DNA of 20,849 nt from an uncultured Clostridia bacterium (GCA_947176485.1 CAMWQS010000011.1:1-20849); one strand, 5' to 3'; positions 13,811-20,300 are shown, numbered from the stretch's first letter. The notes: generated by a model not told the origin, from the sequence alone. Made by a program: numbers and translations.

Positions 13811-14484
13811 ACGCAATTGAAATTATAGATTTAAAGAAAAGCTACGGCGACGTCGCCGTGCTTAAAGGCGTAAACCTAACCGTGCAGCAAGGCGAAATTT
13901 TGGCGTTGCTCGGCGTGAACGGGGCGGGCAAAACCACCACCTTGGAATGTATCGAGGGGTTGCGCCCGTACGACGGCGGCACGATAGCCGTGAACGGGAA
14001 GATAGGTATACAATTACAGTCCTCGGCGTTGCAAGCGCATATCAAGCCGATGGAAGCCGTAAAGCTTTTTGCAAAGTGGAACAAGGTTGCACCCGACGAA
14101 GCTACGCTTAAAAACCTCGGCATACCCGAGCTTGCCAAAAAGAAATACGGCGCGCTGTCGACGGGGCAAAAGCGCAGACTGCATTTGGCTCTTGCGCTTA
14201 TAGGCGACCCTGATATTATCTTTTTAGACGAGCCGACGGCGGGGCTTGACGTGGAGGGGCGGGTAGCCTTGCACGGGCAGATACGCGCTTTGAAGGGGCA
14301 GGGCAAGACGATAATTCTCGCCAGCCACGATATGGCTGAGGTCGAAGACTTGTGCGACAGATTAGCCTTTTTAAAGGACGGCAAAATCGTATTCGTCGGG
14401 ACGGTGGAGGAGTTCACCGCAGACGGCACGGCGGACAGAGCTTCGCTTGAAAAGCATTTTATCGATATGGTGAGGGGTGAATAA
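13807..14484 (+). CDS. ABC transporter ATP-binding protein
   Basis: This is the ATPase subunit of an ABC-2 type exporter, 225 residues. Walker A is GVNGAGKT (36-43), the Q-loop region is IQLQ (68-71), the signature is LSTGQ (117-121), Walker B is IIFLDE (137-142) with the D-loop AGLD, and the switch His is H174 in SHDM. All catalytic residues are present. The start overlaps the merR stop by 4 nt, and GAGGA at 13796-13800 is the ribosome binding site. The stop overlaps the permease ATG by 1 nt, so the three genes form one operon. The substrate is unknown; a drug or antimicrobial peptide is likely from the MerR/TipAS-like partner. Confidence 0.95.
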   Translation: MNAIEIIDLKKSYGDVAVLKGVNLTVQQGEILALLGVNGAGKTTTLECIEGLRPYDGGTIAVNGKIGIQLQSSALQAHIKPMEAVKLFAKWNKVAPDEATLKNLGIPELAKKKYGALSTGQKRRLHLALALIGDPDIIFLDEPTAGLDVEGRVALHGQIRALKGQGKTIILASHDMAEVEDLCDRLAFLKDGKIVFVGTVEEFTADGTADRASLEKHFIDMVRGE

Positions 14485-15194
14485 TGAAGGCGTTGTTTTA
14501 CGGTATAGGCTTACAGTTCAAGCTTGATATACGCAGTAGGAGCATGCTTATAACCTGCTACCTCGTGCCGCTGGCGTTTTTCCTTTTTATGAGCGGGATA
14601 TTCACTTCAATCGACCCGACCTATGCGAAAACGCTTATCTCGTCTATGACGGTGTTTACCGTAACGATGAGCGCGCTAATGGGCTTGCCGCCCGCACTTG
14701 CGGAAATTTACGGCACGGAAGTGAAGTCTGTATACAAGGCAAACGGCGCGCCGATATGGTTCGGGGTTATTACGCAGTTTATTTCTTCGTTTATACATAC
14801 ATTTATCGTTTGCCTTATTATCTTTGGGCTTTCGCCGTTAATATTCAAGGCGGACTTGCCCGTAAATATATTGTGGTATTTTCTGTCGCTGATAGCGTTG
14901 CTTTTCGTAACGCTGGCTATCGGCTGCATTTTCGGGCTTTTATTTAAACAGCAAGCAAAGCTGACGATGGTGGCAATGGTGGTGTTTTTGCCGTCCATTA
15001 TGATTTCGGGCATAATGTTTTCGGCGGACTTGTTGCCGCAGTTTATGCAATATATCGCCTACGCTTTCCCCGCGACGCTCGCGTTTAAAGGTATGACTAA
15101 TTTCGAGGTTTGGCACCTGCCCGTGCTTTTTGCCGAGTTCGCCGTACTGTGCGGGGTTATTGCAATACTTTTGAAGTTTAAAGTTAAAAAATAA
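14484..15194 (+). CDS. ABC-2 type transporter permease
   Basis: This is the membrane subunit partnering the ATPase encoded directly upstream. The 236-residue protein has six likely membrane spans (about 21-42, 53-72, 92-120, 128-153, 159-183, 214-234), the layout of ABC-2 permeases. A conserved-looking segment, AEIYGTEVKSVYKANGAPI, forms the coupling region between spans 2 and 3. TAATG couples its start to the ATPase stop. A terminator lies directly after the stop. Confidence 0.92.
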   Translation: MKALFYGIGLQFKLDIRSRSMLITCYLVPLAFFLFMSGIFTSIDPTYAKTLISSMTVFTVTMSALMGLPPALAEIYGTEVKSVYKANGAPIWFGVITQFISSFIHTFIVCLIIFGLSPLIFKADLPVNILWYFLSLIALLFVTLAIGCIFGLLFKQQAKLTMVAMVVFLPSIMISGIMFSADLLPQFMQYIAYAFPATLAFKGMTNFEVWHLPVLFAEFAVLCGVIAILLKFKVKK

Positions 15195-15198
15195 AATA

Positions 15199-15229
15199 AA
15201 AACCCTCTGACGGTTTGTCAGAGGGTTTT
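15199..15229. terminator. Bidirectional terminator containing the XRE gene stop codon
   Basis: AAAACCCTCTGAC (15199-15211) and GTCAGAGGGTTTT (15217-15229) form a 13-bp stem with loop GGTTT. On the plus strand it ends the merR-ABC operon. On the minus strand the right arm encodes the last residues and TGA stop (15220-15218) of the XRE regulator, so that gene runs into the hairpin. A-runs and T-runs flank both sides. Confidence 0.92.
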
Positions 15230-15556
15230 GTTTTCTTCCTTGGTAATCATATAGTCGATATAGTTCAACGCTTCGTCGGCTTGCTTTTTGGTTAGCTTTG
15301 ATAGTCTGCTAAGCCAAAGCCTTTCGTCCTCGCTGAGCTCGCGCATTACGTTCACGTTACCTAAATCGTCCTCGCGCCCCAAAAGGTAGTCGGTGGTGCA
15401 TTCGAAAACGTCCGCAAGGGCACATATATATTTTGCGGACGGCTCAACCTTGCCCGCCTCCCAAAAGTTTACCGCCTTGTTGCTTGCCCCTATAAGGCTT
15501 GCCAAAGCGCGTTGGCTCAAATTCTTTTCTTCCCTAAGCTGCTTTATTCTGTACAT
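15218..15556 (-). CDS. XRE-family helix-turn-helix regulator
   Basis: This is a 112-residue Cro/C1-type DNA-binding protein. The helix-turn-helix domain spans about residues 1-62 (LREEKNLSQRALASLIGASN, then AVNFWEAGKVEPS, then LADVFECTTDYLLGRED). A helical tail (74-112) probably dimerises. AAGGGA (15567-15562) lies 5 nt before the ATG. It is divergent from a lipoprotein gene, and the shared region carries several TTACACA boxes, so it most likely represses both promoters. Its own -10 is TATAAT at 15583-15578. The gene ends inside a bidirectional terminator. Confidence 0.92.
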   Translation of the reverse strand: MYRIKQLREEKNLSQRALASLIGASNKAVNFWEAGKVEPSAKYICALADVFECTTDYLLGREDDLGNVNVMRELSEDERLWLSRLSKLTKKQADEALNYIDYMITKEENKTL

Positions 15557-15592
15557 ATTTTTCCCTTTTTTGTTATCATTATAGGAAAAATT

Positions 15593-15661
15593 TTACACAA
15601 ACCTGCTTGACAATTACCTTTATTACACATATAATAATTATGATGTGTAATAAGTTACACA
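15593..15661. promoter_or_regulatory. TTACACA operator array between the XRE and lipoprotein genes
   Basis: A perfect 11-bp inverted repeat, TTATTACACAT (15620-15630) and ATGTGTAATAA (15643-15653), brackets the -10 box of the lipoprotein promoter. Further direct copies of TTACACA lie at 15593-15599, upstream of the XRE -10 box, and at 15655-15661. The pattern fits a repressor that controls both divergent genes; the adjacent XRE protein is the obvious candidate. Confidence 0.72.
15607..15635 (+). promoter_or_regulatory. Consensus sigma-A promoter of the lipoprotein gene
   Basis: TTGACA (15607-15612) and TATAAT (15630-15635) are perfect with a 17-bp spacer. The -10 box is overlapped by the inverted repeat 15620-15653, so an intrinsically strong promoter is probably held down by a repressor. 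Confidence 0.88.
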
Positions 15662-15686
15662 ATTTATACAAAAAGGAGTGTAAAAA

Positions 15687-16076
15687 ATGAAAAAGGTATT
15701 GGCAGCATTGGTTTCTTCGTTGGCGATAGTTGCGCTTTGCGTATGCTTGTCGGCTTGCTCAACGAGCATCACGGGCACTTGGAAGTTCTACAAGGCGTCG
15801 GGCACGGTTTCGGGTATGGAAATTAACTACGAGGTCGGCAAGGAAATTGCGGGCGGCGTCAAAATTTCCGAAGACTTTATCGTGTTAACCATTAACGACG
15901 ATAACACTTACGAGATGAAGTCGGCTATGATGGGCGAAGAAACGCAGAAGGGTACTTGGGAGCAAAAGGACGGCAAGTACTATCTTAACGTTGAAGGCGA
16001 AAGCATTGAAATGACCGTTAGCGGCTCAACCCTCACCTTCGAGCAAGACGGAATGAAATTAGAACTTAAAAAATAA
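15687..16076 (+). CDS. Small lipoprotein, lipocalin-like
   Basis: The 129-residue protein has a signal peptide with lipobox LSAC (Cys24 would be lipidated), so it should be anchored outside the cytoplasmic membrane. The mature part is beta-rich: GTWKFYKASGTV, then TINDDNTYEMKSAMMGEETQ, then KGTWEQKDGKYYLNVEGESI and LTFEQDGMKLELKK. This pattern resembles small lipocalin-like or DUF-type surface lipoproteins. AAAGGAG (15672-15678) is the ribosome binding site. The divergent XRE gene and operator array indicate regulated expression. The ligand is unknown. Confidence 0.85.
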   Translation: MKKVLAALVSSLAIVALCVCLSACSTSITGTWKFYKASGTVSGMEINYEVGKEIAGGVKISEDFIVLTINDDNTYEMKSAMMGEETQKGTWEQKDGKYYLNVEGESIEMTVSGSTLTFEQDGMKLELKK

Positions 16077-16089
16077 GTTATACACCATT

Positions 16090-16128
16090 AAGTAAGGCGT
16101 CGCGCAAAATTCGTGCGGCGCTTTACTT
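16090..16128 (+). terminator. Hairpin after the lipoprotein gene, probable terminator
   Basis: AAGTAAGGCGTCGCGC (16090-16105) and GTGCGGCGCTTTACTT (16113-16128) form a 16-bp RNA stem with three G-U pairs and a 7-nt loop. The T-run after it is interrupted (GCATTTT), so termination may be partial. Confidence 0.6.
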
Positions 16129-16140
16129 GCATTTTAAAGC

Positions 16141-16169
16141 TTGACAGAATAATTTCAAAATAATATAAT
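16141..16169 (+). promoter_or_regulatory. Consensus promoter of the 112-residue protein gene
   Basis: TTGACA (16141-16146) and TATAAT (16164-16169) are perfect with a 17-bp spacer. CGGAGGT (16181-16187) is the ribosome binding site before ATG 16195. Confidence 0.9.
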
Positions 16170-16194
16170 AAATTTATCAACGGAGGTATCATAA

Positions 16195-16533
16195 ATGGCA
16201 AAAGGTTATATTTATAAAACTGCAAAAATCAAACCCGAAAACAAGGTTACGGCAGAAGGCTTTGTTGAGGAAGTTAAGCTTACCAGCACTTCCAAAACGA
16301 GTATTTTGTTTATGACGAGATACACTTTGAACTACAAAGTGCTTGTAAGAGTTGACGGTTTGGCAAAGCCCCTTACGCTTAAGGTTTCAAACAAGCTCGG
16401 TTGGGGCGTAGCGATTGCGGCAGATATCGAGGCGTACGACGGCGCGTACAAGGGCTTCCCCTTGCAAATCGGCGATAAAATCAACGTCGAGTACGACAGA
16501 ATTAAGCCCGCAAAGTGCAACAAAGTAGATTAA
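16195..16533 (+). CDS. Uncharacterised 112-residue soluble protein
   Basis: I do not recognise the family. The protein has no signal peptide or membrane span and is Lys-rich, with alternating beta-like stretches (VTAEGFVEEVKLTSTSKTSI, YTLNYKVLVRVDG, PLTLKVSNK) and a C-terminal GDKINVEYDRIKPAK. This could be a small beta-barrel such as an OB-like fold, but that is only an impression. It has a consensus promoter, a good Shine-Dalgarno (CGGAGGT) and its own terminator, so it is a real and probably well-expressed single-gene unit. Confidence 0.75.
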   Translation: MAKGYIYKTAKIKPENKVTAEGFVEEVKLTSTSKTSILFMTRYTLNYKVLVRVDGLAKPLTLKVSNKLGWGVAIAADIEAYDGAYKGFPLQIGDKINVEYDRIKPAKCNKVD

Positions 16534-16539
16534 TAATTG

Positions 16540-16572
16540 AAGATGCCCGCGCACAAGCGCGGGCATCTTTTT
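16540..16572. terminator. Bidirectional terminator between convergent genes
   Basis: AGATGCCCGCGC (16541-16552) and GCGCGGGCATCT (16557-16568) form a 12-bp stem with loop ACAA, followed by a T-run on the plus strand. The stop of the minus-strand gene lies at its right edge (16571-16573). Confidence 0.9.
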
Positions 16573-17497
16573 ACTCTACCGGATACAGGTTGCTTATTTT
16601 GTCGCCGTTTAAATCGACCGCGAAATACTTCACCTCGAAAAGGTTCGCTGCCTTGGGGTACACCAGCCCCGCCGCACGGATATCGCCGTGCTCGGCGTAA
16701 AACTTTTCGGTGGGCACGGTAACGCTTACGAACTCGCCTAAATAATTTTTAAGCACGCCCGCCTTGGGCTTTAACTCGTTATCGAGGTAATTCGCGTAGT
16801 CGCCGCAGGTTAACACGCTTTCGAAGAACGCAAAGTGCAGAATATTCTTTTCGGGCGGGCAGGTTTCTAAGGTTTTGCCCGAAACGAGCTCTAACTTTTC
16901 GCCGTCGTAGGCGTACCCACAGTGCGCCTTTGCCGCCGTGCAGGTTTCAAACGCAACCTTAACTTCAAGCCGCGTGCCGAACTCGGCTTCTTCAACCTCG
17001 TTCATAAAAATGCGCTTGCCCTTGTCCGAAATTATAAGCAGAGTGTTCCCGCCCCAAACGGCAAGCACGGGCAAACCGTTAAGCGTTTTTTCTTCAAAGC
17101 GTGCGTTCAGAAAACGCGTGGGTAGGGGGAGTAGGGAATATTCCTCGCCCTCGATGGATACGAAAACGCCGCCCTGCGCAAACACCGTTATAAGGTTGCC
17201 GCAAAACCGAGTTTGGCTTATGACGCTTAGCGCAATATTTTTGTTGCCGTATTCGCGGATATAAATCAGTGCCTCGCCGTCCATTAAATAGATATCCATA
17301 AAGGGGGGCGGGTTAAACAGCAGCTTTTCGTTTATGAAAAAGTTTACGGGCTGCAAATTCTCGCCCGGGACGATTTCCGCAAGCACGCTGTCGGCAAGGT
17401 CCATTTCGATATGCCGCTCGAACAAGTCAAGCCCGCCCACGTAAAGACCGTTAAGCTTTAAAATCGCAGGCTTGTACGAAAGAAAGTATATCCTCAT
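16571..17497 (-). CDS. Uncharacterised 308-residue protein
   Basis: No family recognised. Starting at ATG 17497 (MRIYFLSYKPAILKLNGLYV) the protein has 308 residues. An ATG 16 codons further upstream (17545) lies beyond the putative TTGACA box, so it is less likely. There is no signal peptide or clear membrane span. The sequence is a succession of short beta strands (LMDGEALIYIREYG, NLITVFAQGGVFVSIEGEEY, LPVLAVWGGNTLLIISDKGK), which suggests a beta-sandwich or propeller-like fold. The end (KFYAEHGDIRAAGLVYP to NLYPVE) looks like a separate small domain. There is no Shine-Dalgarno. It is divergent from the RsfA-like gene, which may regulate it. Confidence 0.75.
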   Translation of the reverse strand: MRIYFLSYKPAILKLNGLYVGGLDLFERHIEMDLADSVLAEIVPGENLQPVNFFINEKLLFNPPPFMDIYLMDGEALIYIREYGNKNIALSVISQTRFCGNLITVFAQGGVFVSIEGEEYSLLPLPTRFLNARFEEKTLNGLPVLAVWGGNTLLIISDKGKRIFMNEVEEAEFGTRLEVKVAFETCTAAKAHCGYAYDGEKLELVSGKTLETCPPEKNILHFAFFESVLTCGDYANYLDNELKPKAGVLKNYLGEFVSVTVPTEKFYAEHGDIRAAGLVYPKAANLFEVKYFAVDLNGDKISNLYPVE

Positions 17498-17510
17498 AAT
17501 AATATTATTT

Positions 17511-17538
17511 AATGTATTAAACCCGTAATTTATGTCAA
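17511..17538 (-). promoter_or_regulatory. Putative promoter of the 308-residue protein gene
   Basis: On the minus strand TTGACA (17538-17533) is perfect, and TACATT (17516-17511) is a weak -10 at 16 bp. Thirteen bases separate it from the ATG at 17497, giving a leader of roughly 7 nt. Confidence 0.5.
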
Positions 17539-17577
17539 TATACACTCCGTGAAAGGAAATTTTCAGGAGGAAATATT

Positions 17578-18177
17578 ATGAACAAAATAAACGGCTACAC
17601 GGAAGACGAGGCAAAGAGATTAGTCGACTATATAAGCGTCGGTAAAAGGCAAGGCAAAACCCTTTCGGGGCTGTTCGCCTCGTACGCAAAAAAGACGGGC
17701 AGGGCAAAGGGCAGCGTGCGCAATTACTACTACGCGCTTCTCCGCAGTACGGGCGACGAGAGGGTCAAAAAGCTTTTAAGCGGCAAGGAGCTTAAAGCCG
17801 AAAAAATTACGCCCTTTTCCGAGGAGGAAACGGATAAAATTTTAAAGGAAATACTCACCCAAAAAAGCAAGGGCGTATCGGTAAGGCGAGCGGTGTTGAA
17901 CCTTTCGAAGGGCGACGATAAGCTTATGCTGCGCTACCAAAACAAGTACCGCAACGTGGCGGGCAAGCAGCCCGAAAGAATTGAAAGGCTTATGCGCGAG
18001 TGCGGGCTTAAAAACAGTGCGGACGAAACGCAGAGGCGCATAGAGGAAGAGATTAACGGGCTTTACGACAAGCTTGCGGCGTCCTTAAAGGAAGAGAACA
18101 AACGCCTGACCGTGCTTATTAAAAGGCTTACGGACGAAAACGCTTTATTAAGATTACAGCTTAAAAATAATATGTAA
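17578..18177 (+). CDS. RsfA-like DNA-binding protein with two SANT/Myb-like repeats and coiled coil
   Basis: The 199-residue protein contains an internal duplication. Residues 7-56 (YTEDEAKRLVDYISVGKRQG to SVRNYYYAL) align with 80-127 (FSEEETDKILKEILTQKSKG to RYQNKYRNV): an acidic first helix, a Lys/Gly turn, then a basic recognition-like helix with aromatic residues. A Leu/Glu/Lys-rich coiled coil follows (about 150-195). This resembles prespore-specific regulator RsfA and related SANT/Myb-type proteins of Bacillota, suggesting a dimeric DNA-binding regulator. The sporulation link is inference only. AGGAGGA (17565-17571) is the ribosome binding site. Confidence 0.75.
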   Translation: MNKINGYTEDEAKRLVDYISVGKRQGKTLSGLFASYAKKTGRAKGSVRNYYYALLRSTGDERVKKLLSGKELKAEKITPFSEEETDKILKEILTQKSKGVSVRRAVLNLSKGDDKLMLRYQNKYRNVAGKQPERIERLMRECGLKNSADETQRRIEEEINGLYDKLAASLKEENKRLTVLIKRLTDENALLRLQLKNNM

Positions 18178-18184
18178 AAAAGAA

Positions 18185-18217
18185 GGAATTGCCGCATAAT
18201 ACGGCAATTCCCCTTTT
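18185..18217. terminator. Bidirectional terminator between convergent genes
   Basis: GGAATTGCCG (18185-18194) and CGGCAATTCC (18202-18211) form a 10-bp stem with a 7-nt loop, flanked by an A-rich run on the left and CCTTTTTT on the right. It serves the RsfA-like gene on the plus strand and the small membrane protein gene on the minus strand. Confidence 0.88.
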
Positions 18218-18220
18218 TTC

Positions 18221-18421
18221 TTAGTTGGAAGATTTGGCGGGCTTTTTATCTTGCTTGGAACTGTTTTCAAGCTCGTCAAGTTTTTGATCGATATAAGACT
18301 CTGCTTTCTGCATAATGTCTTCCTGATTTTTCTTGATGAGGTTTAAAAGCTTGCAGTTGTTGGCAACGACAAGCGCGCCACCTGCCATACCTATGGCAAG
18401 ACCTAAAATAAACTTTTCCAC
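18221..18421 (-). CDS. Small single-pass membrane protein
   Basis: The 66-residue product has an N-terminal membrane segment (FILGLAIGMAGGALVVANNC, about 4-23) and a charged helical tail (LIKKNQEDIMQKAESYIDQK to SKQDKKPAKSSN). The layout is like small YtxH-type anchored proteins, but I cannot assign a family. I chose the GTG start at 18421 because AAGGAGA (18432-18426) lies just before it. The ATG 7 codons upstream (18442) would put this Shine-Dalgarno inside the coding region. Confidence 0.7.
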   Translation of the reverse strand: MEKFILGLAIGMAGGALVVANNCKLLNLIKKNQEDIMQKAESYIDQKLDELENSSKQDKKPAKSSN

Positions 18422-18521
18422 TTTCTCTCCTTGTATGGGCACCTTAAAAACTTGTGCCTTACAATCAGTATGCCGCGTATAATACCCTTTTATGAATGTA
18501 AAAAATTGCCTACGCGTATAC

Positions 18522-18550
18522 TTGTAATTTTAACAGTTTAATGTTATAAT
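18522..18550 (+). promoter_or_regulatory. Promoter of the structured leader ahead of ruvX
   Basis: TTGTAA (18522-18527) and TATAAT (18545-18550) are 17 bp apart, with TG at 18542-18543 giving an extended -10. The predicted start near 18557 lies 191 nt before the ruvX ATG. Confidence 0.72.
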
Positions 18551-18556
18551 AAAATA

Positions 18557-18691
18557 AATAACGGCGCAAGGAGGGTTTCCCTCCGCCCGCGCACCCAATT
18601 TGTGCATACCTGCACCTCGGCGAGGGCGAAGTGCCGCAATTATATATGTGTGTGCCCCAAGAGATTGCGGCACGAGGGGCGAGAAGCCCCT
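18557..18691 (+). ncRNA. Candidate structured RNA or 5' leader upstream of ruvX
   Basis: This gap of about 305 nt between the small membrane protein gene and ruvX has no gene but is dense in hairpins. These are GGAGGG-TTT-CCCTCC (18570-18584) with flanking GCGC/GCGC, GTGC/GCAC (18602-18605 and 18612-18615), CCTC-GGC-GAGG (18615-18625), a perfect 10-bp stem GTGCCGCAAT/ATTGCGGCAC (18631-18640 and 18664-18673) with a 23-nt loop, and AGGGGC-GAGAA-GCCCCT (18675-18691). GCCCC in the big loop (18654-18658) could instead pair with GGGGC (18676-18680), so two exclusive folds are possible. I could not match it to 6S, SRP, tmRNA or a known riboswitch. It may equally be a dispersed intergenic repeat. Confidence 0.5.
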
Positions 18692-18701
18692 AAAAATCAC
18701 G

Positions 18702-18735
18702 AAATATTTTACGCGCAGAATAGCGTGAAATATTT
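18702..18735 (+). promoter_or_regulatory. Hairpin directly before the ruvX ribosome binding site
   Basis: AAATATTTTACGC (18702-18714) and GCGTGAAATATTT (18723-18735) form a 13-bp stem, one pair being G-U in RNA, with an 8-nt loop. It ends 2 nt before GAGGG, the ruvX ribosome binding site, so folding could influence translation. No T-run follows. Confidence 0.5.
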
Positions 18736-18747
18736 GTGAGGGATTAT

Positions 18748-19170
18748 ATGGACAGATACGTCGCTTTCGATATAGGCGATAAAAGAATAGGCGTCGCAAT
18801 TTCCGACCCGTTCAATACCTACGCGCTGCCGTCGCATACTTATTTCCGCAAGGGCTTTAAAGAGGACGTTGCGGCTATCGCGGCAATCGCAAAGGAGAAG
18901 GGCGCAACCGTAATCGTGTGCGGGTTGCCCGTGAACTTCGACGGAACGGAGGCGGTACAAACCGAAAAGACCCGCCGCTTTATCGACGCGTTGAAGGAGG
19001 CAACTTCGATACCCGTCGTGTGCGAGGACGAAAGGTTCACGACGCAGATGGCGCACGAGGTACTTATAAGCGAGGGTATGCGTAGGGAAAAGCGCAAAAA
19101 CTACGTAGACGCGCTTGCCGCCGCGAATATTCTTGACGGATATCTGAATAAGAACAAAAAAGGAGAGTAA
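18748..19170 (+). CDS. ruvX: Putative pre-16S rRNA nuclease / Holliday junction resolvase YqgF (RuvX)
   Basis: YqgF-family RNase H-fold nucleases are linked to 16S rRNA 5'-end processing and, historically, Holliday junction resolution. The 140-residue protein has the motifs in order: AFDIGDKRIGVAISD (6-20, catalytic Asp8), VIVCGLPVNFDGTE, CEDERFTT (acidic catalytic residue) and the C-terminal KRKNYVDALAAANILDGYL (third acidic residue). The ATG at 18748 gives the family N-terminus and has GAGGG (18738-18742). A GTG four codons upstream lies before that site and is less likely. It is 4 nt before a DUF1292 gene, an arrangement conserved in Bacillota. Confidence 0.95.
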   Translation: MDRYVAFDIGDKRIGVAISDPFNTYALPSHTYFRKGFKEDVAAIAAIAKEKGATVIVCGLPVNFDGTEAVQTEKTRRFIDALKEATSIPVVCEDERFTTQMAHEVLISEGMRREKRKNYVDALAAANILDGYLNKNKKGE

Positions 19171-19174
19171 CGCA

Positions 19175-19480
19175 ATGAGCGAGGAATTAAACGAAGAAGA
19201 GCTTGACCTTGAGGACGAGGTTATCGAGCTCGTAGACGACGACGGCAAGGTTATAAAGTTTAAGCTTTTGGACGTAACCGAGTACAAGGGGCAGAAGTAT
19301 ACCCTTTTGCTTGCGGCAGAGCCTGACGACGAAATCGCCGACGACGAGGTGGTAATCTTCCGCCTTAACGAGGAAGAGGAAGTTTTGGAGCCTATCGAGG
19401 ACGAAAAGCTTTTGGAAGAGGTTTTCGAGTACTACCAAGAGGAAGTAGACGGCGAGGAATACGACGGCGAAGAGAATTAA
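19175..19480 (+). CDS. DUF1292 protein (YrzB-like)
   Basis: The 101-residue protein is very acidic, with Glu/Asp-rich ends. The central core fits DUF1292: VIELVDDDGKVIKFKLLDVT (16-35), EYKGQKYTLLLAAEP, DDEVVIFRLNEEEE. The biochemical role is unknown. Its steady position after ruvX in Bacillota suggests a link to RNA or translation housekeeping, by context only. AAAAGGAGAG (19157-19166) lies inside the end of ruvX, so the genes are translationally coupled. A strong terminator follows. Confidence 0.92.
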   Translation: MSEELNEEELDLEDEVIELVDDDGKVIKFKLLDVTEYKGQKYTLLLAAEPDDEIADDEVVIFRLNEEEEVLEPIEDEKLLEEVFEYYQEEVDGEEYDGEEN

Positions 19481-19487
19481 TCAAACT

Positions 19488-19520
19488 AAAAGCCGCGAGG
19501 GTTGACGCCCTCGCGGCTTT
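19488..19520. terminator. Bidirectional terminator between the DUF1292 and dehydrogenase genes
   Basis: AAAGCCGCGAGGG (19489-19501) and CCCTCGCGGCTTT (19508-19520) form a perfect 13-bp stem with a 6-nt loop. It lies between a plus-strand operon end and the minus-strand gene ending at 19524. T-runs are short (three), so the very stable stem must do most of the work. Confidence 0.85.
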
Positions 19521-19523
19521 ATA

Positions 19524-20300
19524 CTAACAGTACATTTTTCCTATTATAAAATTAACTAACTTTACGGGCAGTATGCGCTGTAAAAATACCAGCAGCTTAT
19601 ACGACCCGCCGACCGTAACCCGCAAAGGCGGGTTTTTCTTTTTGGCAACCTTCAAAATAACCTTTGCAACGCTTTCGGGACTTTTGCCGTGCCGCTCGTC
19701 GTGCGCCATCTTCGCAACCGACTTTTTCGCCCGCTCGTTATCTCCCTCACAAACGCGTGCGTCGGTAAAGCCCGTTTTGGTATCCCCGGGCAGAACCGCA
19801 CAAACCTTTATTTTGCGGGGCTTAACCTCGTTAGCGAGTGCGCGGGAGAAAACCTCCGTGCCCGCCTTGGTCGCCGAATACATGGCTTGATAGGGGAGGG
19901 GCATTATCCCGCCAACGGAAGATATATTTATAATCTTTCCGCCCGCCGTCATATAGGGAATTATCGCGCCGCTTAAAACGCAAGGCGCGGTCAAGTTCAC
20001 GCCCACGATTTGCTCTATGCGCTCCGAGGACGCTTCTTCCATAGCTCCCGCAATACCCATGCCTGCGTTGTTCACTAAGATATCAACGCGGCCCTCGCGC
20101 TCGTAAATTTCCTTGAAAATTCTTTTAATTTCTTCGTAGTCGCAAACGTCGGCGGAGTAGCAGGTGAAGTCGTCGCCCGCGTAAGGCTTTCTTGCAACGC
20201 CGTAAACCTTACAGCCGTTTTTTAAAAACAGCTTCGCGGTTGCAAGCCCTATGCCGCTCGTCGCGCCCGTTATAATTACAACCTTGTCAGTAAACTTCAT
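19524..20300 (-). CDS. Short-chain dehydrogenase/reductase (SDR family)
   Basis: This is a classical NAD(P)-dependent oxidoreductase of unknown substrate. From ATG 20300 it has 258 residues. The cofactor motif is TGATSGIG (11-18), NNAG is at 77-80, and the catalytic tetrad is Asn102, Ser128, Tyr141 and Lys145 (YSATK). Arg37 after the second strand suggests NADP(H). The C-terminal Lys-rich and hydrophobic segment (VAKKKNPPLRVTVGGSYKLL to FIIGKMYC) is typical of SDRs near membranes. An ATG 31 codons upstream (20393) was rejected because that extension spans the promoter and lies outside the family N-terminus (MKFTDKVVIITG). No Shine-Dalgarno; leader about 3 nt. Confidence 0.93.
   Translation of the reverse strand: MKFTDKVVIITGATSGIGLATAKLFLKNGCKVYGVARKPYAGDDFTCYSADVCDYEEIKRIFKEIYEREGRVDILVNNAGMGIAGAMEEASSERIEQIVGVNLTAPCVLSGAIIPYMTAGGKIINISSVGGIMPLPYQAMYSATKAGTEVFSRALANEVKPRKIKVCAVLPGDTKTGFTDARVCEGDNERAKKSVAKMAHDERHGKSPESVAKVILKVAKKKNPPLRVTVGGSYKLLVFLQRILPVKLVNFIIGKMYC

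Noticed and set aside
13842..14429. Minus-strand open frame of 195 codons opposite the ABC ATPase gene
   Set aside because: All ABC motifs are on the plus strand; the antisense frame is rich in Ser, Pro and Cys as typical of a shadow frame.
18557..18691. 6S RNA identification for the structured region before ruvX
   Set aside because: The end CGAGAAGCC...TAAAA resembles a stretch of E. coli 6S RNA, but there is no long closing stem with a central bubble, so I do not claim it.
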